Under the pieces are notes generated by a model. That model saw only the letters and a list, made by a program, of their open reading frames with translations, did not search any database and was not told the origin of the DNA. This document shows, in pieces, positions 35,401 through 43,515 of a stretch of DNA of 64,000 nucleotides. Source of the stretch: Catenovulum agarivorans YM01 (lineage in GTDB: Bacteria; Pseudomonadota; Gammaproteobacteria; Enterobacterales; Alteromonadaceae); assembly GCF_000281085.1 (NCBI RefSeq), contig NZ_JH767537.1:1-64000 (forward strand), given 5' to 3'. A program made the position numbers and the translations under genes. Every line of letters begins with the position of its first letter. The stretch's first letter is position 1.

Positions 35401-37509
35401 GGTAATAGGTGAACTACCAACTGTGATTAACGAATCTGGTGTGAGAATTTCAACTGCGAGTAGATCAATTTCTTCATCATCTGGAATGCCATTGCCGTTA
35501 TCGTCGTCATCGGCCATCATGCCTAAATCTATACAGGCTTGATCACAATCATCTGGAATACCGTCTTTATCTGTATCAACTAAATCACCAATTGCGATCA
35601 GTGGATATCCATCATCGACATCAAGAATTTGGTCGTTATCATCATCTGTATCTGCGTTATTGCCTGTGCCATCCATATCTGTATCGACAGATTCGGTAGC
35701 ATCTAATGGGAAAGCATCATCTACATCGGCAACTTGGTCGTTATCATCGTCGGTGTCAGCATTGTTACCTGTGCCATCCATATCTGTATCAACAGACTCG
35801 GTGGCATCCAGTGGGAAGGCGTCATCTACATCAGCGACTTCATCGTTATCATCGTCTGTATCAGCGTTATTACCTGTACCATCCATGTCGGTATCGACAG
35901 ATTCGGTCGCATCTAATGGGAAAGCATCATCAATATCTGCAACTTGGTCGTTATCATCGTCGGTGTCGGCATTGTTACCTGTGCCATCCATATCTGTATC
36001 GAGCGATTCTGTTGCATCCAATGGGAAAGCATCATCCACATCGGCAACTTCATCATTATCATCGTCTGTGTCGGCATTATTGCCTATGCCATCCATATCT
36101 GAATCAATAGATTCAGTTGCATCCAGTGGAAATGCATCGTCAATATCTGCTACTTGGTCGTTATCATCGTCGGTGTCTGCATTGTTGCCTATGCCATCCA
36201 TATCTGTATCAACAGACTCAGTTGCATCAAGCGGGAATGCATCGTCAATATCTGCAACTTGGTCGTTGTCATCATCAGGGTCGGCATTGTTACCTATGCC
36301 ATCCATATCTGAATCAATAGATTCAGTCGCATCTAATGGGAAAGCATCGTCAATATCGGCAACTTGGTCGTTGTCATCGTCAGTGTCAGCATTATTACCT
36401 ATGCCGTCCATATCTGTATCGACAGATTCATTTGGATCAAACGGAAATGCATCAACTACATCTAACACACCATCATTGTCAAAATCTTGGTTTTCGCCAC
36501 CGACGTTTACTAGATTATCGTCTTCGATAATCAGAGTAATAGTTGCATCCAATAAAGTGGCATCTTGGCTATTCACAAAAGCTTCAAAGTTTTGTTGCGA
36601 AACTTCGTCTAACACCAAAGCTAATGTGTCGTTTACACCATCTGGCAAACTATATTCTGCATTATCAACCACTAACTTTATCAGCGCGGAGAATTTGAGC
36701 TTATCAACCACATTGACCGCACTGAGAAGAGTATTCAACTCTGCTTCTGTGGTTACCTCTGCACCTTGGTTGGCGCGTTGTAACAAAGCCGCTTCAGCTG
36801 TGGTGACATTGGTTATATTGATAGAAAAATTATCTTCAGCCGACAGTATGCCGTCATCACCGGCTTGGCTGCTTAAGGTCGAAAATGCTGGCAACTGGGA
36901 TACAAACACAACACCGGGATGAGTTGTTGGATCACCTTCAGCAATTAATTTAACTAACTTATTAATATTGCTTTGGTCCACTTCAATTAGCAGCGAATAA
37001 CTACCATCAACACCAGCTTGCACCTCAAACTCATCAGAGCCAACAATAATTTTCACTAAAGCATTGGCTAACGGCGCATCCGTCACCATACCTGTTAAAG
37101 TAAGAGAGCTTGTGATACGACTGACAGTAAAAGAATGACTATCAGTCGCGGTTGCACCATCGTTATCTGTTACCACAACAGACACAGTTACTTGACTGTC
37201 GGCCGTGATATCTTGAGTAGTGATCTGCAAACTGCTATTAGTGCTGGTGCCAAGGGTTACACCATCACCACTTTGCAAGGTCCATTGATAACTTTGCACT
37301 GAACCGTCAGGATCACTCGCATTTGCTTGCAGAGTTAAATTGTCCCCTTCAGTAACCTGGGTATCACCAGCAATAGTGACAGTCGGCGATTGATTGGGCA
37401 TTGGGGTTTCTGGATCTTTATCGTTTTTGCTACAGGCGGGTAAAAGCAGAGTGGTTACAAGTAAACACCCTTGAAGCCAGCGCAGATTGTTAGTTCCGAA
37501 CAACATCAT
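32491..37509 (-). CDS. Giant lipoprotein with PKD, calcium repeats and Cys-rich module
   Basis: About 1672 residues. Signal peptide with lipobox (LLLPACS). In order: PKD domain (~40-130), a helical region, eight exact 35-residue thrombospondin-type-3 repeats (~353-632, rich in DxDxDG calcium loops), glucodextranase-type Ig domains (~680-850), two invasin-like Ig domains (~860-1080), a carboxypeptidase-regulatory-like domain (~1080-1160), a beta-rich region, a Cys-rich module (~1304-1430, beginning GWHCGSQPGG), and an unclassified C-terminal ~240 residues with more Cys. Similar Cys-rich modules precede variable C-termini in large exported gammaproteobacterial proteins. ATG 37509 with GGAG upstream is preferred over 37563. 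First gene of the operon; surface function inferred. Confidence 0.88.
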   Translation of the reverse strand: MMLFGTNNLRWLQGCLLVTTLLLPACSKNDKDPETPMPNQSPTVTIAGDTQVTEGDNLTLQANASDPDGSVQSYQWTLQSGDGVTLGTSTNSSLQITTQDITADSQVTVSVVVTDNDGATATDSHSFTVSRITSSLTLTGMVTDAPLANALVKIIVGSDEFEVQAGVDGSYSLLIEVDQSNINKLVKLIAEGDPTTHPGVVFVSQLPAFSTLSSQAGDDGILSAEDNFSINITNVTTAEAALLQRANQGAEVTTEAELNTLLSAVNVVDKLKFSALIKLVVDNAEYSLPDGVNDTLALVLDEVSQQNFEAFVNSQDATLLDATITLIIEDDNLVNVGGENQDFDNDGVLDVVDAFPFDPNESVDTDMDGIGNNADTDDDNDQVADIDDAFPLDATESIDSDMDGIGNNADPDDDNDQVADIDDAFPLDATESVDTDMDGIGNNADTDDDNDQVADIDDAFPLDATESIDSDMDGIGNNADTDDDNDEVADVDDAFPLDATESLDTDMDGTGNNADTDDDNDQVADIDDAFPLDATESVDTDMDGTGNNADTDDDNDEVADVDDAFPLDATESVDTDMDGTGNNADTDDDNDQVADVDDAFPLDATESVDTDMDGTGNNADTDDDNDQILDVDDGYPLIAIGDLVDTDKDGIPDDCDQACIDLGMMADDDDNGNGIPDDEEIDLLAVEILTPDSLITVGSSPITVTGSVSAGAAITLNGVTITNDNGVFSGEVALKEGLNTIEARAVDGQQIQTDTISVSLDKTPPYLTIDSHQDEQTVYSSTVTITGLVNDIVRGTIEDSQANVTVNGVEANIQNRSYSATNVTLQEGNNTITVRGSDQVGNTNSLEINLVYEILLGKRVLLESGDGQDAVINNQLDDPLVVQVLDDNDDPVQDASVVFRVAQGSGAVAIGTENQGRAVVVDTDENGFASTTFKLGARTGVNNHKVTAAVVGYTGIITFSASANGQIGNKLSVNSGNNQRGAVGNVLPEAMVVVVTDAGANVVPNSRVRFAVTKGDGVFSSNQQTSIERTTDSDGRASVAYKLGQLTGIDAQRITATLIDAPEGQTITAGFSATAFVPADPGATTITGVVLDNQETPIPNVTIRVEGSTREAVTNENGRFVITQAPVGPVHLIADGSTTTVEGEYPSLGYNLVTVAGVANPLSAPIYMVKLNTDNAVYAGAEDVSLTLDEFPGFKLDIKKDSVTFPDGSRQGFVSVTPVNAGTVPMAPPNGMQPQFIVTIQPTGTRFDPPARLTLPNVDAHEAGAQVEMYSFDHDLEEFVAIGLGTVSEDGTVVVSNRGVGVIKAGWHCGSQPGGQACAHNCPICQDCDGECNCVPAEGDPRLAGMDQQGDCKKPECQEGTLTNVNDDADVPPDDETGDCKSFVCENGSSMQVVDNSDESLCTTCGDDGPEPKPDGHVPDEDKCIICQDGKETKKPDNEISSTSITFNGVKNFIADVNKVLDFLGADRKIPEIALSLSNSIKEVCCTQQNGAMTREEKDEGTVIFPRWSYAWTPTIPPWSGDYTFSVLGREIGIAYGIRFEVGFDGKFSISRTKRECQGDNCWGGEVKGDLGVGGGPFGSVPNPASSPTECGPPNDKRPCDIIRIEGKLKTGINIQAGVNCEKVTGGIGHNGVSAEATIIVAEGSWVETGGSTSIQLVNSGSIATIDIPLPD
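35614..36453 (-). repeat. Eight tandem 105-bp repeats (TSP3 calcium repeats)
   Basis: Eight in-frame copies of a 35-residue unit, DAFPLDATES followed by a segment of type VDTDMDGxGNNADTDDDND, plus a ninth partial copy on the C-terminal side. The copies are very alike in DNA, so copy number can change by slippage and the array may be collapsed in short-read assemblies. Confidence 0.95.
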
Positions 37510-37835
37510 CACGCTCTCCAACAATAGTTGTGGCTGCAAGCAACCTAGTGTTGGAATATGCATAGTCCAGCTGAAATATTATTAATCCGTCAACTTACAG
37601 CTTTGCGCCTTCTGTACTAATAAAAATAGGCACTTAGCTGACTTCAAGCTACTACAACAAAATTACACCAGTTTCATCTGAAGAGACACATTCCAGAATG
37701 ATTAATATTTGACCATGGCATCCATAAGGTATAGTCAAATAACTAAGACATAGCAACTTGCATTTGGATATTTTTTAGACAAGACTTAAAGCAGGAATTT
37801 GCCACAGATCTGACAGCCGATAAGGAACTAAAGTC
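37510..37835. other. Divergent intergenic region
   Basis: About 325 bases between the giant lipoprotein operon (minus strand) and the FG-GAP/cytochrome pair (plus strand). It must hold both promoters. No clear palindrome or direct-repeat box of the GGTTAC type is seen. AAGGA near 37821-37825 is the ribosome site of the plus-strand gene. Confidence 0.5.
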
Positions 37836-40800
37836 ATGGCATTTGTACTGTATAAACAAAGCGTTAAAATAATATCAAGCATATTTTTTATGCTGGCTTT
37901 AATTATGCTTGTGCTTATTTTAATTGCGCTGTGGCATGATAATTCGGCAACTTATGTTTACGAAAGTGCCCCGAACCCAAAAACTAATATTGAACTTTCG
38001 CCACTCAAGTTTGTTGACGTGAGCTTAACCAGTGGGTTGCAACACAGCCACACCCAGCATACTGGCAAAATTACAGATCTCATTGACTCGCTCGCTGCAG
38101 GTGCTTGTGTAGCCGACTTTGATCAAGACAACTGGGTTGATTTACTCTTTATTAGCGGCGCAGGACAAACCCGTTATTATGGCAACAAAGCTTGGTGGCA
38201 CAAACACAATAGTGTGCAAATTTATCGTAACAACCAAGGATACTTTCATTTACAACAAGGCGCTCTAGCCGCTCATCCTGTCAGCCATGCTTGTGCTGTC
38301 GCCGATTTTAACTTGGATGGATTACCAGACATTATCATAGCGACACAAACCCAGGATATTCTTTATCAAAATTTAGGTGATTTTAAATTTGAACAAATAG
38401 ACTCTTTTTCCCAACTGACTTTACCAGCTTGGACATCACATATTAGTGTCGCTGATATTAACCGTGATGGTTTACCTGATATTCACTTAAGCCATTACCT
38501 CAAATACCAAAAAAATCAGAAAAACCTTGAAGAAGCCGCCGGTTTTACCGAACAACACCATAGAGAATTTCAACCACAAGCTTACGATGGTATACACAAT
38601 CAAGTATTGCTCAACCAAGGGAATTGGCAGTTTAAAGACATCAGTAGTGACCTTGGTTTAACCAAAATCACCGAACGCACTTTGGCGGCCATTTGGTTAG
38701 ATTTAAATAATGATGACTGGCCTGATTTACTTGAATTTAATAGTGCTGACCAAGCTGTCCGTGGTTTTATTAATCAGCAAATGTCGTTTAAACCTATGGC
38801 AACAGACTTTCTGCCAATTATTGCCAACGACAGTCGTTACGCATCTTTTAACAACCAACTCAATGATCCTTTCTCTTTGTTATTTATTAGCCGCAATAGT
38901 GGTTTGGCTAATTTAGCGCTGGATATGGCTGTTGCGCCGAACAAACGGCAACAAGCAAGTGACTTAAGTTGGCCATTACAACTCAACCAACATCAATACA
39001 TTTATCAAACGCGTTGGGGTCATACTTTTGCTGATTTTAACAACGACGGATTCAGCGAATTTATTTTAACCACAGGCAATTTAATGCCTGATCCTTTTAG
39101 CCCACAAATGGGGCTTGGCTCTAAAAATCATTGCCTACAATTGACTAATCAACCAGCAAGTGTTCAGCCTGTAGCCTTTCAAACGACAGACTGCTTGCCC
39201 GCTAATTTAGACTCTAGCCGCAGTGTCATTCGGCTTGATTTTAACAATGATGGCAAACTGGATATTCTGTTCACCAACAATAATGCTTTCCCACAATTGT
39301 TGTTAAATACCAGTGCTGATAAATCAGCACAAAACAACTGGCTCAGCTTAACTATCCCTGACAATGCCAAGATTGAATATATTCAGCTTGAAGATAAAAA
39401 AATAGCCAACAGCCAAATCAATCGCCAGGCTTTATTTGGTCAGCACGATGCTAGATTACATTTTGGTTTAGCAGATAAACAATCGGTTAAAGTAACGATA
39501 AAAAGTGCAGCAAAAACTTACGAGCACACCCTAGCTGCAAATCATTTTTATCAATGGCAACATAATCAATGGCAGCCTGTCGCCAACAAGCCAGAAACCA
39601 CTGCAGAACAACCAGCGGCATTAGCCGAGTTCACCCAAGATTTAGAGTTAGATTTAACCGATTATTTGCGCCGTAACCAACAGCAAACTTTGCATTACGC
39701 TGTGGTGGAAAAACTTAAACAGGCAAGTAGCAATGCCAATCAGCAAGAACTCGCCGCATTAATTGCCAGTAAACCACAGCTTAATTGGTTAGCACTTTAT
39801 TTATATTGGTTAGAAACAGCGGATGGAGAATTACAACAAGCAGCCGCCAGTGCCCTTACCCAGCTAGAAGCAGAACAAAGCACCCGCTATTTATTAAGCC
39901 TATTGGATACTCAAGACACCCACACATTTTGTGCAACCGCCAATATATTCGCCTTTTGGTTTAGCCAAGAAGAAGCTGTAGTACGTAGCAAGAACAAAGC
40001 TTTGCCGTATTTGTTTAAACGTATTCAAGCCAACAATTCAGCAGAAGTTAATTGCGCTACAAGCGCTTTAGCCGAAGCAGAGCACCACAATTCAAGTAGT
40101 GTGATTATAGAAGCTTTTGCCCAAGCGCCGGTATCGAGTCGCGCCACTTTGCTCAATGCACTTGGCAAAATAAGACAAACTGAAGCGCGGCCGCTGCTGT
40201 TACAAAGGTTAGCGAACAGCGACAATTATCAAGAAATTCAACAAGCGTTAATTGCGTTAACCCGCTTAAATACTGAGCTTGATATACATATAACTGAGTT
40301 AGCCAACAATAAGAATATCCATGTATTTTTGGCTCTAGCTTTAATGTTACAGGCAGAAGATGCGATTGTGCTAGCACAACAACAAGTGCAACACTGGTTA
40401 ACTCAGTTTAAGCTTAATTATGCGGATATGCAGAGCAGCAAGCAACAAGCCTTGTATTTAACCGCCGCACAGCAACATGCGTTACCTTTGCCCGATTTTG
40501 ACTTATTTAAACAAACAAGCATAAAGCCAGATGTACGCAATGCAGCCTTAGCTTTATTGATTCATAAACCACAAATCATAAACTCAACAGACAAAAAATA
40601 TTGGTTGGGCCAACTACTAGCTTTGCAGTTAAATCAGCAAGAATTACATTTACTTGGTAACAATTGGTTAGAAGATATTATCCAGCTGGATATCAAACAA
40701 CTGAATGCAGCACAAACCAATAACCTAGTTGCATTATTTAGCAAGCTGACGAAAAAACAGCAACAAACGCTCGTACAAATATACCAACAACTCGGTTGGC

Positions 40801-41372
40801 AAAGTGGCCTAAGTAAAATGCAACAACAAGCGCTGTTGCAAAGCTGCTTTAACCATGCTCAAAGCATAGATAATTTGCACATCTCCAGCTTAGGTAGCGA
40901 CTTTGTTTTATGCAATATGCTCGCACAAAGTAAACTGCATCCAAGTAATAACAAAAGCGCAAACGATTTAGTTAGTCAGCTCCATAATTGGCTCGCCAGC
41001 GTCGATACGCCTGCTCACTTTCAATTATTAAGCTTGTTAGATTTGCCGATACAAAGCCGTAAAACCTTAGCTTTCCAGCGTTTATCCGCGGCTGTTATCA
41101 CAGCGCCGAACTTAGCTACGCCAATAAAACAGACTTGGGCGCTACACCAATATAAACAAGATAAATTCAGCGCCAATTGGTTATTACAGCAAATCAATGC
41201 TGGCAACAATACAGTGTTGTCTAGTGTAATTCGCGCTGGTGATTACCCTTGGCTCGCAGCAGCACAAGACATCAATAAAATCATGCAAAACCAGTCATTT
41301 GCTACGCATGTGCGCGAAAAACTAAAAAGCTACTGGTTACAGGAAAATAGCTTACAGGAGAAAGTGCAATGA
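37836..41372 (+). CDS. FG-GAP/ASPIC-UnbV protein with HEAT-like repeats
   Basis: A 1178-residue protein with an N-terminal signal anchor (about 13-33). Residues ~50-480 carry FG-GAP/VCBS propeller repeats with calcium-loop signatures (ADFDQDNWVDLLF, ADFNLDGLPDIII, ADINRDGLPDIHL, DFNNDGKLDILF). Residues ~500-590 look like an ASPIC/UnbV domain, so the front half is CRTAC1-like. Residues ~600-1170 are Ala/Leu/Gln-rich helical repeats of HEAT type. The soluble part should be periplasmic. The stop overlaps the start of the cytochrome gene (ATGA), so the two proteins are probably made together and interact. Precise function unknown. Confidence 0.8.
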   Translation: MAFVLYKQSVKIISSIFFMLALIMLVLILIALWHDNSATYVYESAPNPKTNIELSPLKFVDVSLTSGLQHSHTQHTGKITDLIDSLAAGACVADFDQDNWVDLLFISGAGQTRYYGNKAWWHKHNSVQIYRNNQGYFHLQQGALAAHPVSHACAVADFNLDGLPDIIIATQTQDILYQNLGDFKFEQIDSFSQLTLPAWTSHISVADINRDGLPDIHLSHYLKYQKNQKNLEEAAGFTEQHHREFQPQAYDGIHNQVLLNQGNWQFKDISSDLGLTKITERTLAAIWLDLNNDDWPDLLEFNSADQAVRGFINQQMSFKPMATDFLPIIANDSRYASFNNQLNDPFSLLFISRNSGLANLALDMAVAPNKRQQASDLSWPLQLNQHQYIYQTRWGHTFADFNNDGFSEFILTTGNLMPDPFSPQMGLGSKNHCLQLTNQPASVQPVAFQTTDCLPANLDSSRSVIRLDFNNDGKLDILFTNNNAFPQLLLNTSADKSAQNNWLSLTIPDNAKIEYIQLEDKKIANSQINRQALFGQHDARLHFGLADKQSVKVTIKSAAKTYEHTLAANHFYQWQHNQWQPVANKPETTAEQPAALAEFTQDLELDLTDYLRRNQQQTLHYAVVEKLKQASSNANQQELAALIASKPQLNWLALYLYWLETADGELQQAAASALTQLEAEQSTRYLLSLLDTQDTHTFCATANIFAFWFSQEEAVVRSKNKALPYLFKRIQANNSAEVNCATSALAEAEHHNSSSVIIEAFAQAPVSSRATLLNALGKIRQTEARPLLLQRLANSDNYQEIQQALIALTRLNTELDIHITELANNKNIHVFLALALMLQAEDAIVLAQQQVQHWLTQFKLNYADMQSSKQQALYLTAAQQHALPLPDFDLFKQTSIKPDVRNAALALLIHKPQIINSTDKKYWLGQLLALQLNQQELHLLGNNWLEDIIQLDIKQLNAAQTNNLVALFSKLTKKQQQTLVQIYQQLGWQSGLSKMQQQALLQSCFNHAQSIDNLHISSLGSDFVLCNMLAQSKLHPSNNKSANDLVSQLHNWLASVDTPAHFQLLSLLDLPIQSRKTLAFQRLSAAVITAPNLATPIKQTWALHQYKQDKFSANWLLQQINAGNNTVLSSVIRAGDYPWLAAAQDINKIMQNQSFATHVREKLKSYWLQENSLQEKVQ

Positions 41373-43402
41373 CTAAATCTGCCCATGTAGAATCACACGC
41401 TTTTGCTTGGTTGGTCGTATTGTTTTTTGCACTGGCTGTCAGTGGTTTTGTTAGTTATTTTTTACCGCACCATGTATTTAATCAAATTAACAGCCTGCTA
41501 CATTTAGTGTTTGGTAGTTTATGGGCACTGCTTATAGTGCCTTATAGTTTTGTCCATTTTAAACGCATACTTGGTGTACGTCGGTCAATGGTGTTTGTTA
41601 GTGGTTTATTAACACTGGCGGTAATGTTAACCGTAGTTTTTACCGGTATGGAGCTAGTCTACCAAGGCCAGCGCGAAGACAATAGCAGCACCTATCAATG
41701 GCACTTTTTCAGCGCTATTAGCATAGTTTTGTTTTTAGTTATTCATATACTGCTACATTTTGTCACCCATAGAAGCCAAGCCAATAAACGTTTTCAAACC
41801 AGTTATTATATTCCAAGCGTGTTTGCCAGCGTTGCACTTTCGTCTATTATTGCTGGCAGTTTATTGTGGTGGACTGACAAAACGACCGAACAGCCCTACT
41901 CAACTGCAGCTATAGTCGAAAACTATCAATACAATTATGGTCCACATCCGTTTCGCCCTAGCCAAACAGACACAACTAACAATATTTTTATTGATGAAAA
42001 GGCCTTAGCGACCACAGATAAATGCGCCAGTTGCCACATGGATATTGCAAAACAATGGTATCGCTCGGCACATCGACAAGCTGCATCAGACAAAACTTAT
42101 GTAACTAACGTGACGCTACTCGCAACCAAAAAAGGTATTGAAGCAACACGTTATTGTGAAGGTTGCCATGCACCATTAGCTTTATTAACCGGCCAGTTAT
42201 CTGAAGGTGGTGAACATGCGGGTATAGTTGGTAGCCTAGCCAATGTAGAAGGAGTCAACTGTCAATCGTGCCACGGCATTAGTAAATTGGTCCACAATAA
42301 AGGTGTGGCGAGTTACCATTTTGACATCAACCAGCCGTATATTTTTGAAACAGCGCAGCAGCCTATGTTGCAACAACTCAACCGTTTGGCGATGCGCTTT
42401 AATCCAGCACAACATAAACAAGATATGGCACCCGCTTTACTTGGCACGGCAGAATATTGTTCTGCTTGCCATAGTCAGTTTATTGATAAAGATCTCAACG
42501 GTTGGGGTTGGATCAAAATGCAAGATGAATACACAGCTTGGTTAGACAGCCCCTACTCAGGCAACAACGATCCTAAATTTAGCCATGCGCAGCAACAGCG
42601 CTGCCAAGATTGCCATATGCCTTTGGTTAAAAGTGACGATCCGTCCGCGTCGAAAGATGGTTATGTGCGCAGCCATGAATTTTTTGCGGCCAATAGTATG
42701 TTAACTACACTAAGCAAAGACTACCAAGGGCAACAAGCTATCGCACAATTTATGCAATCAAACAAAGTGCGCATCAGCATTGAGCCGCCGCATAGAAAAG
42801 ACGCAACCATAAATAAAATGCCGGTAAACCCCAATTTACGCCATGCGGCAGTGCAGCCTTATTATTTTTATAAAGGTGAAAGCGCCAGTATTAAAGTAAT
42901 AGTCGCCAACACAGGTGTTGGGCATAACTTTCCCGGTGGCACAATAGATATCAACCAAGCTTGGGTGGCAGTGCAAGTTGTTGATGCCGAAGGCCATGCA
43001 ATTTTTAACAGTGGTGATGTCGACGAAGCTGGATATCTTGAACAAACTGCCTACCAATACCGTTCGTTACCTACAGATAGACAAGGACAAATTGTTTGGA
43101 AACACGACTTATTTAATATGGTTGGAAAAGCATCGGTTAACGTAATCCGAGCCGGCGAATCAGATGTAATTGATTACCAATTTAAAATTCCGTATTGGGC
43201 AAAAAGCCCTATCTCTATCAGCACCCAAATTAACTACCGTAAACTCAATACCCGTTATGCTAAATGGGCGATGAAAGAGCTGTATCAGCCATTGCCGATT
43301 ATTGAGTTATCGCGTGCACATTTAGCTGTCCCGCTGCGCGATAAACTCGAGACCATAGATAATTTGACTAAACTAGCAGAAAGCACAACAGCCAGAAGAT
43401 AA
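41369..43402 (+). CDS. Membrane pentaheme cytochrome c
   Basis: A 677-residue protein with about five membrane segments in residues 10-165 and a periplasmic C-terminal part with five CXXCH haem sites at residues 219, 263, 298, 364 and 412 (CASCH, CEGCH, CQSCH, CSACH, CQDCH). The C-terminal ~200 residues form a beta-rich domain. Paired His residues in the membrane helices (LLHLVFG...FVHF; QWHFF...VIHILLHF) resemble b-haem ligands, so it might move electrons between quinones and periplasmic haems. That is inference; a reductase or oxidase active site is not identified. Coupled by ATGA overlap to the FG-GAP gene. Confidence 0.85.
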   Translation: MTKSAHVESHAFAWLVVLFFALAVSGFVSYFLPHHVFNQINSLLHLVFGSLWALLIVPYSFVHFKRILGVRRSMVFVSGLLTLAVMLTVVFTGMELVYQGQREDNSSTYQWHFFSAISIVLFLVIHILLHFVTHRSQANKRFQTSYYIPSVFASVALSSIIAGSLLWWTDKTTEQPYSTAAIVENYQYNYGPHPFRPSQTDTTNNIFIDEKALATTDKCASCHMDIAKQWYRSAHRQAASDKTYVTNVTLLATKKGIEATRYCEGCHAPLALLTGQLSEGGEHAGIVGSLANVEGVNCQSCHGISKLVHNKGVASYHFDINQPYIFETAQQPMLQQLNRLAMRFNPAQHKQDMAPALLGTAEYCSACHSQFIDKDLNGWGWIKMQDEYTAWLDSPYSGNNDPKFSHAQQQRCQDCHMPLVKSDDPSASKDGYVRSHEFFAANSMLTTLSKDYQGQQAIAQFMQSNKVRISIEPPHRKDATINKMPVNPNLRHAAVQPYYFYKGESASIKVIVANTGVGHNFPGGTIDINQAWVAVQVVDAEGHAIFNSGDVDEAGYLEQTAYQYRSLPTDRQGQIVWKHDLFNMVGKASVNVIRAGESDVIDYQFKIPYWAKSPISISTQINYRKLNTRYAKWAMKELYQPLPIIELSRAHLAVPLRDKLETIDNLTKLAESTTARR

Positions 43403-43433
43403 AAAGCCCTTGCTCAGTAGAGCAAAGGCTTTT
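43402..43433. terminator. Bidirectional terminator between cytochrome and GH97 genes
   Basis: AAAAGCCCTTGCT and AGCAAAGGCTTTT form a 13-bp stem with one G-T type mismatch and a 6-base loop, at the very end of the cytochrome gene. It can serve both convergent genes. Confidence 0.8.
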
Positions 43434-43451
43434 GCACACAACAAAATGTGG
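43423..43451. repeat. 29-bp repeat at 3' end of GH97 gene (copy 2)
   Basis: Identical to 14908-14936 downstream of the halogenase-like gene. The match covers the right terminator arm and the next 18 bases; the left arms differ between the two sites. Confidence 0.9.
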
Positions 43452-43483
43452 GGATACCACAAGCAATAAATTAATCCCTTGCA

Positions 43484-43500
43484 GGTAACATTTGGGTTAC
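43484..43500. promoter_or_regulatory. Direct-repeat box c (orphan position)
   Basis: GGTAAC-N5-GGTTAC, 15 bp beyond the 3' end of GH97 and far from any start. It shares 16 consecutive bases with box b. Because its first half is GGTAAC it also reads as a palindrome, GTAAC-N6-GTTAC. Confidence 0.4.
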
Positions 43501-43515
43501 ACAATACAAATTATT

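Noticed and set aside
35660-36922. Plus-strand open frame of 420 codons
   Set aside because: It is the antisense of the tandem calcium repeats; its own repeats of Ser/Val/Ala mirror the minus-strand unit, and no ribosome site is present.
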